Assembly: GCA_002477565.1 (NCBI GenBank)
Contig: DLQL01000049.1
Coordinates: 1 to 17,024, forward strand
Length of the DNA: 17,024 nt
DNA from: Flavobacteriaceae bacterium UBA7433
GTDB lineage: Bacteria > Bacteroidota > Bacteroidia > Flavobacteriales > Flavobacteriaceae
Reading direction: 5' to 3'
Shown: positions 15,672 through 17,024 of the stretch, one piece after another
How positions within the stretch are numbered: the first letter of the stretch is position 1
Layout: each line of letters begins with the position of its first letter
Notes under the pieces: model-generated
What the model was told of the DNA's origin: nothing
The model's database searches: none
The model's input: the letters and a program-made list of their open reading frames with translations, nothing else
Position numbers and translations under genes: made by a program

Positions 15672-16790
15672 ATGAAAAAAGATTATTACGAAGTATTGGG
15701 CATCTCAAAATCAGCCGCTACTGGAGAAATAAAAAAGGCGTACCGCAAAATGGCGGTTAAATACCATCCGGACAAAAACCCAGATGATAAAAATGCTGAA
15801 GAAAAATTTAAAGAAGCTGCAGAAGCTTATGAAATCCTAAGCGACCCTGATAAAAAAGCGCGCTACGATCAATACGGCCACAGTGCATTTGACGGAAGTC
15901 AAGGCGGTTTTGGCGGTTTCGGAGGTGGCGGTATGGACATGGATGATATTTTTAGCCAGTTCGGTGACATTTTTGGCGGCGGTTTTGGAGGCGGAAGAGG
16001 TCGCTCTAGAGGACCTTCAAGAACCAAAGGAAGCAATTTGCGCATCCGTGTCAAGCTGACTTTAGAAGAGATTGCCAATGGTGTGGATAAAAAAGTAAAA
16101 GTTCGCAGAAAAACACAGGCAAAAGGAGTTTCCTACAAGACCTGTGCTACGTGTAATGGTCAAGGCCAAGTAATGCGCGTGACCAATACCATGTTGGGAA
16201 GAATGCAGACAGCAGCTACTTGTCCAACCTGTCAAGGATCGGGACAAACGATTTCGAGCAAACCAAAAGAAGCCGATGCAAATGGGTTGATTGTAACAGA
16301 AGAAACCGTCACAATCAACATTCCTCAAGGTGTTACCGAAGGTGTTCAGCTCAAAGTGGCAGGCAAAGGAAACGATGCTCCAGGAAACAATTTCATTGCC
16401 GGAGACCTATTGGTTGTGATTGAAGAAATTCCTCACGAAAAATTAAAGAGAGAAGGAACAAACTTGCACTACGATTTGTACGTCAGTTTTTCGGAAGCTG
16501 TTTTGGGAGTTGCAAAAGAGATTCAGACGGTTACAGGAAAAGTAAAAATTAAAATTGATTCAGGAACCCAGTCTGGAAAAATACTTAGATTAAAAGGCAA
16601 AGGATTGCCGAGTATCGAGCGATATGGAACGGGCGATTTATTGGTGCATGTCAATGTTTGGACCCCTCAAGAATTGAACAAAACACAAAAACAATTTTTT
16701 GAAGAGATGTTGGAGGACGAAAATTTCACGCCCTCTCCGACAATATCTGACAAGTCATTTTTTGACAAAGTAAAAGACATGTTTTCTTAA
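15672..16790 (+). CDS. dnaJ: Chaperone DnaJ with reduced zinc domain
   Basis: A 372-residue class-A-like Hsp40 that delivers substrates to DnaK and stimulates its ATPase. The J domain spans 1-70 with the essential HPD at 32-34; a Gly/Phe-rich linker follows (about 72-115); substrate-binding beta domains and a dimerisation tail complete it. The zinc domain has only two of the normal four CxxCxGxG motifs: CATCNGQG at 158-165 and CPTCQGSG at 184-191. By alignment with ordinary DnaJ these are motifs 2 and 3, which build zinc centre 2. Motif 1 is replaced by a short RKTQAKGVSY segment and motif 4 by KPKEADANGLI, so zinc centre 1 cannot form. The rest of the domain is well conserved (RVTNTMLGRMQT between the motifs), so this is a clean loss rather than a damaged gene. 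I recall similar DnaJ proteins in other flavobacteria. Confidence 0.96.
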   Translation: MKKDYYEVLGISKSAATGEIKKAYRKMAVKYHPDKNPDDKNAEEKFKEAAEAYEILSDPDKKARYDQYGHSAFDGSQGGFGGFGGGGMDMDDIFSQFGDIFGGGFGGGRGRSRGPSRTKGSNLRIRVKLTLEEIANGVDKKVKVRRKTQAKGVSYKTCATCNGQGQVMRVTNTMLGRMQTAATCPTCQGSGQTISSKPKEADANGLIVTEETVTINIPQGVTEGVQLKVAGKGNDAPGNNFIAGDLLVVIEEIPHEKLKREGTNLHYDLYVSFSEAVLGVAKEIQTVTGKVKIKIDSGTQSGKILRLKGKGLPSIERYGTGDLLVHVNVWTPQELNKTQKQFFEEMLEDENFTPSPTISDKSFFDKVKDMFS

Positions 16791-16817
16791 TGAGTAAATT
16801 CGTTTGACATTCCTCTT

Positions 16818-16835
16818 ACACAAAGGACTTTGTGT
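16818..16835. repeat. 18-bp inverted repeat downstream of dnaJ
   Basis: ACACAAAG (16818-16825) and CTTTGTGT (16828-16835) are perfectly complementary across a GA spacer. There is no T-run after it, so it is either a short hairpin in the dnaJ 3' end or a symmetrical protein-binding site. Confidence 0.6.
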
Positions 16836-16848
16836 CCAACTGTGAAAC

Positions 16849-16882
16849 AAAAAAGCCTCGCTTTGAAAAGACCAGGGGCTTT
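16849..16882 (-). terminator. Hairpin before rnpB, better terminator on the minus strand
   Basis: AAAGCCTC (16852-16859) pairs with GGGGCTTT (16875-16882) over eight base pairs including one G-T pair, with a 15-base loop. Read on the minus strand the stem runs into six U residues; on the plus strand only three T residues close the stem. It may weakly end the grpE-dnaJ transcript or stop antisense transcripts from the rnpB side. Confidence 0.4.
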
Positions 16883-16900
16883 GTAAAAGAAAAAACATAA

Positions 16901-17024
16901 AAGTAGGCTGTCTTATCGTCTCAATTGTATTGGGATAGGAAAGTCCGGACATCGTAGAGTAGTATAGCGGATAACGTCCGTCCAGCGTGAGTTGAGGACC
17001 AGTGCAACAGAAAGCAAGTACAGT
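16901..17024 (+). ncRNA. rnpB: RNase P RNA (5' part, cut by the window edge)
   Basis: The catalytic RNA of RNase P, which removes 5' leaders from pre-tRNAs. Signature elements in order: a P3 hairpin TCTCAAT-TGT-ATTGGGA (16919-16935); the conserved AGGAAAGTCCGGAC segment containing the P4 5' strand (16937-16950); TAGAGTAGTATAGCGGATAACGTCCG with a short CGGA/TCCG hairpin (16968-16980); and the core GAGGACCAGTGCAACAGAAAGC (about 16995-17015). These match bacterial type A RNase P RNA and in particular the flavobacterial form as I remember it. The 3' half, including the second strand of P4 and the P1 closure, lies outside the window. The 5' end is an estimate to within a few bases. I see no convincing TAnnTTTG promoter directly upstream. 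Confidence 0.95.

Noticed and set aside
1..17024. Mobile elements, CRISPR arrays, toxin-antitoxin or defence systems, tRNAs
   Set aside because: All sizeable genes belong to housekeeping families, gaps are short (longest 295 bases), and I saw no transposase, integrase, regularly spaced repeats or tRNA cloverleaf.

Overview
The window reads as ordinary chromosomal DNA from a member of the Bacteroidota, most likely order Flavobacteriales. The evidence is moderate-to-low GC, start codons without Shine-Dalgarno sequences, several promoters of the Bacteroidota type (-7 element TAnnTTTG, best example in front of pyrG), lineage-typical proteins (DUF4290, DUF1573, the GlmU-like protein), and gene pairs that I recall as conserved in flavobacteria (pyrG-yidC, DUF4290-murA, grpE-dnaJ). 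I see no insertion sequences, prophage genes, integrases, CRISPR arrays or tRNAs, and nothing that looks recently acquired.

Layout from left to right. A GlmU-like sugar nucleotidyltransferase/hexapeptide protein is cut by the left edge. It converges on a small exported DUF1573 protein, with a perfect 22-bp stem between them that serves as a two-way terminator. Then comes a plus-strand translation cluster: valS, a class I methyltransferase and trmL, the last two overlapping by one base. A YbiT-like ABC-F protein follows. Two strand-specific terminators separate it from the convergent pyrG-yidC pair on the minus strand. After a 295-bp divergent intergenic region come a ROK-family (polyphosphate) glucokinase, DUF4290-murA and grpE-dnaJ, all on the plus strand. 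The 5' half of the RNase P RNA gene runs off the right edge.

The genes are housekeeping: tRNA charging and modification, ribosome-associated ABC-F ATPase, membrane protein insertion, CTP synthesis, sugar phosphorylation, peptidoglycan precursor synthesis, the Hsp70 cochaperones, and tRNA 5' processing.

I did not find a new multi-gene system. The notable signals are residue-level departures in well-known families. MurA has Asp in place of the fosfomycin-target Cys. The ABC-F protein has lost one composite ATP site in a coordinated way (signature 1 and Walker A 2). DnaJ keeps only the inner pair of its four zinc motifs. The glucokinase has ELGT where ELGH is usual, and TrmL has two Gly substitutions in its C-terminal SAM motif. 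Smaller leads are a short upstream ORF overlapping the valS start, a hairpin between grpE and dnaJ, and a palindrome plus a minus-facing hairpin before rnpB.
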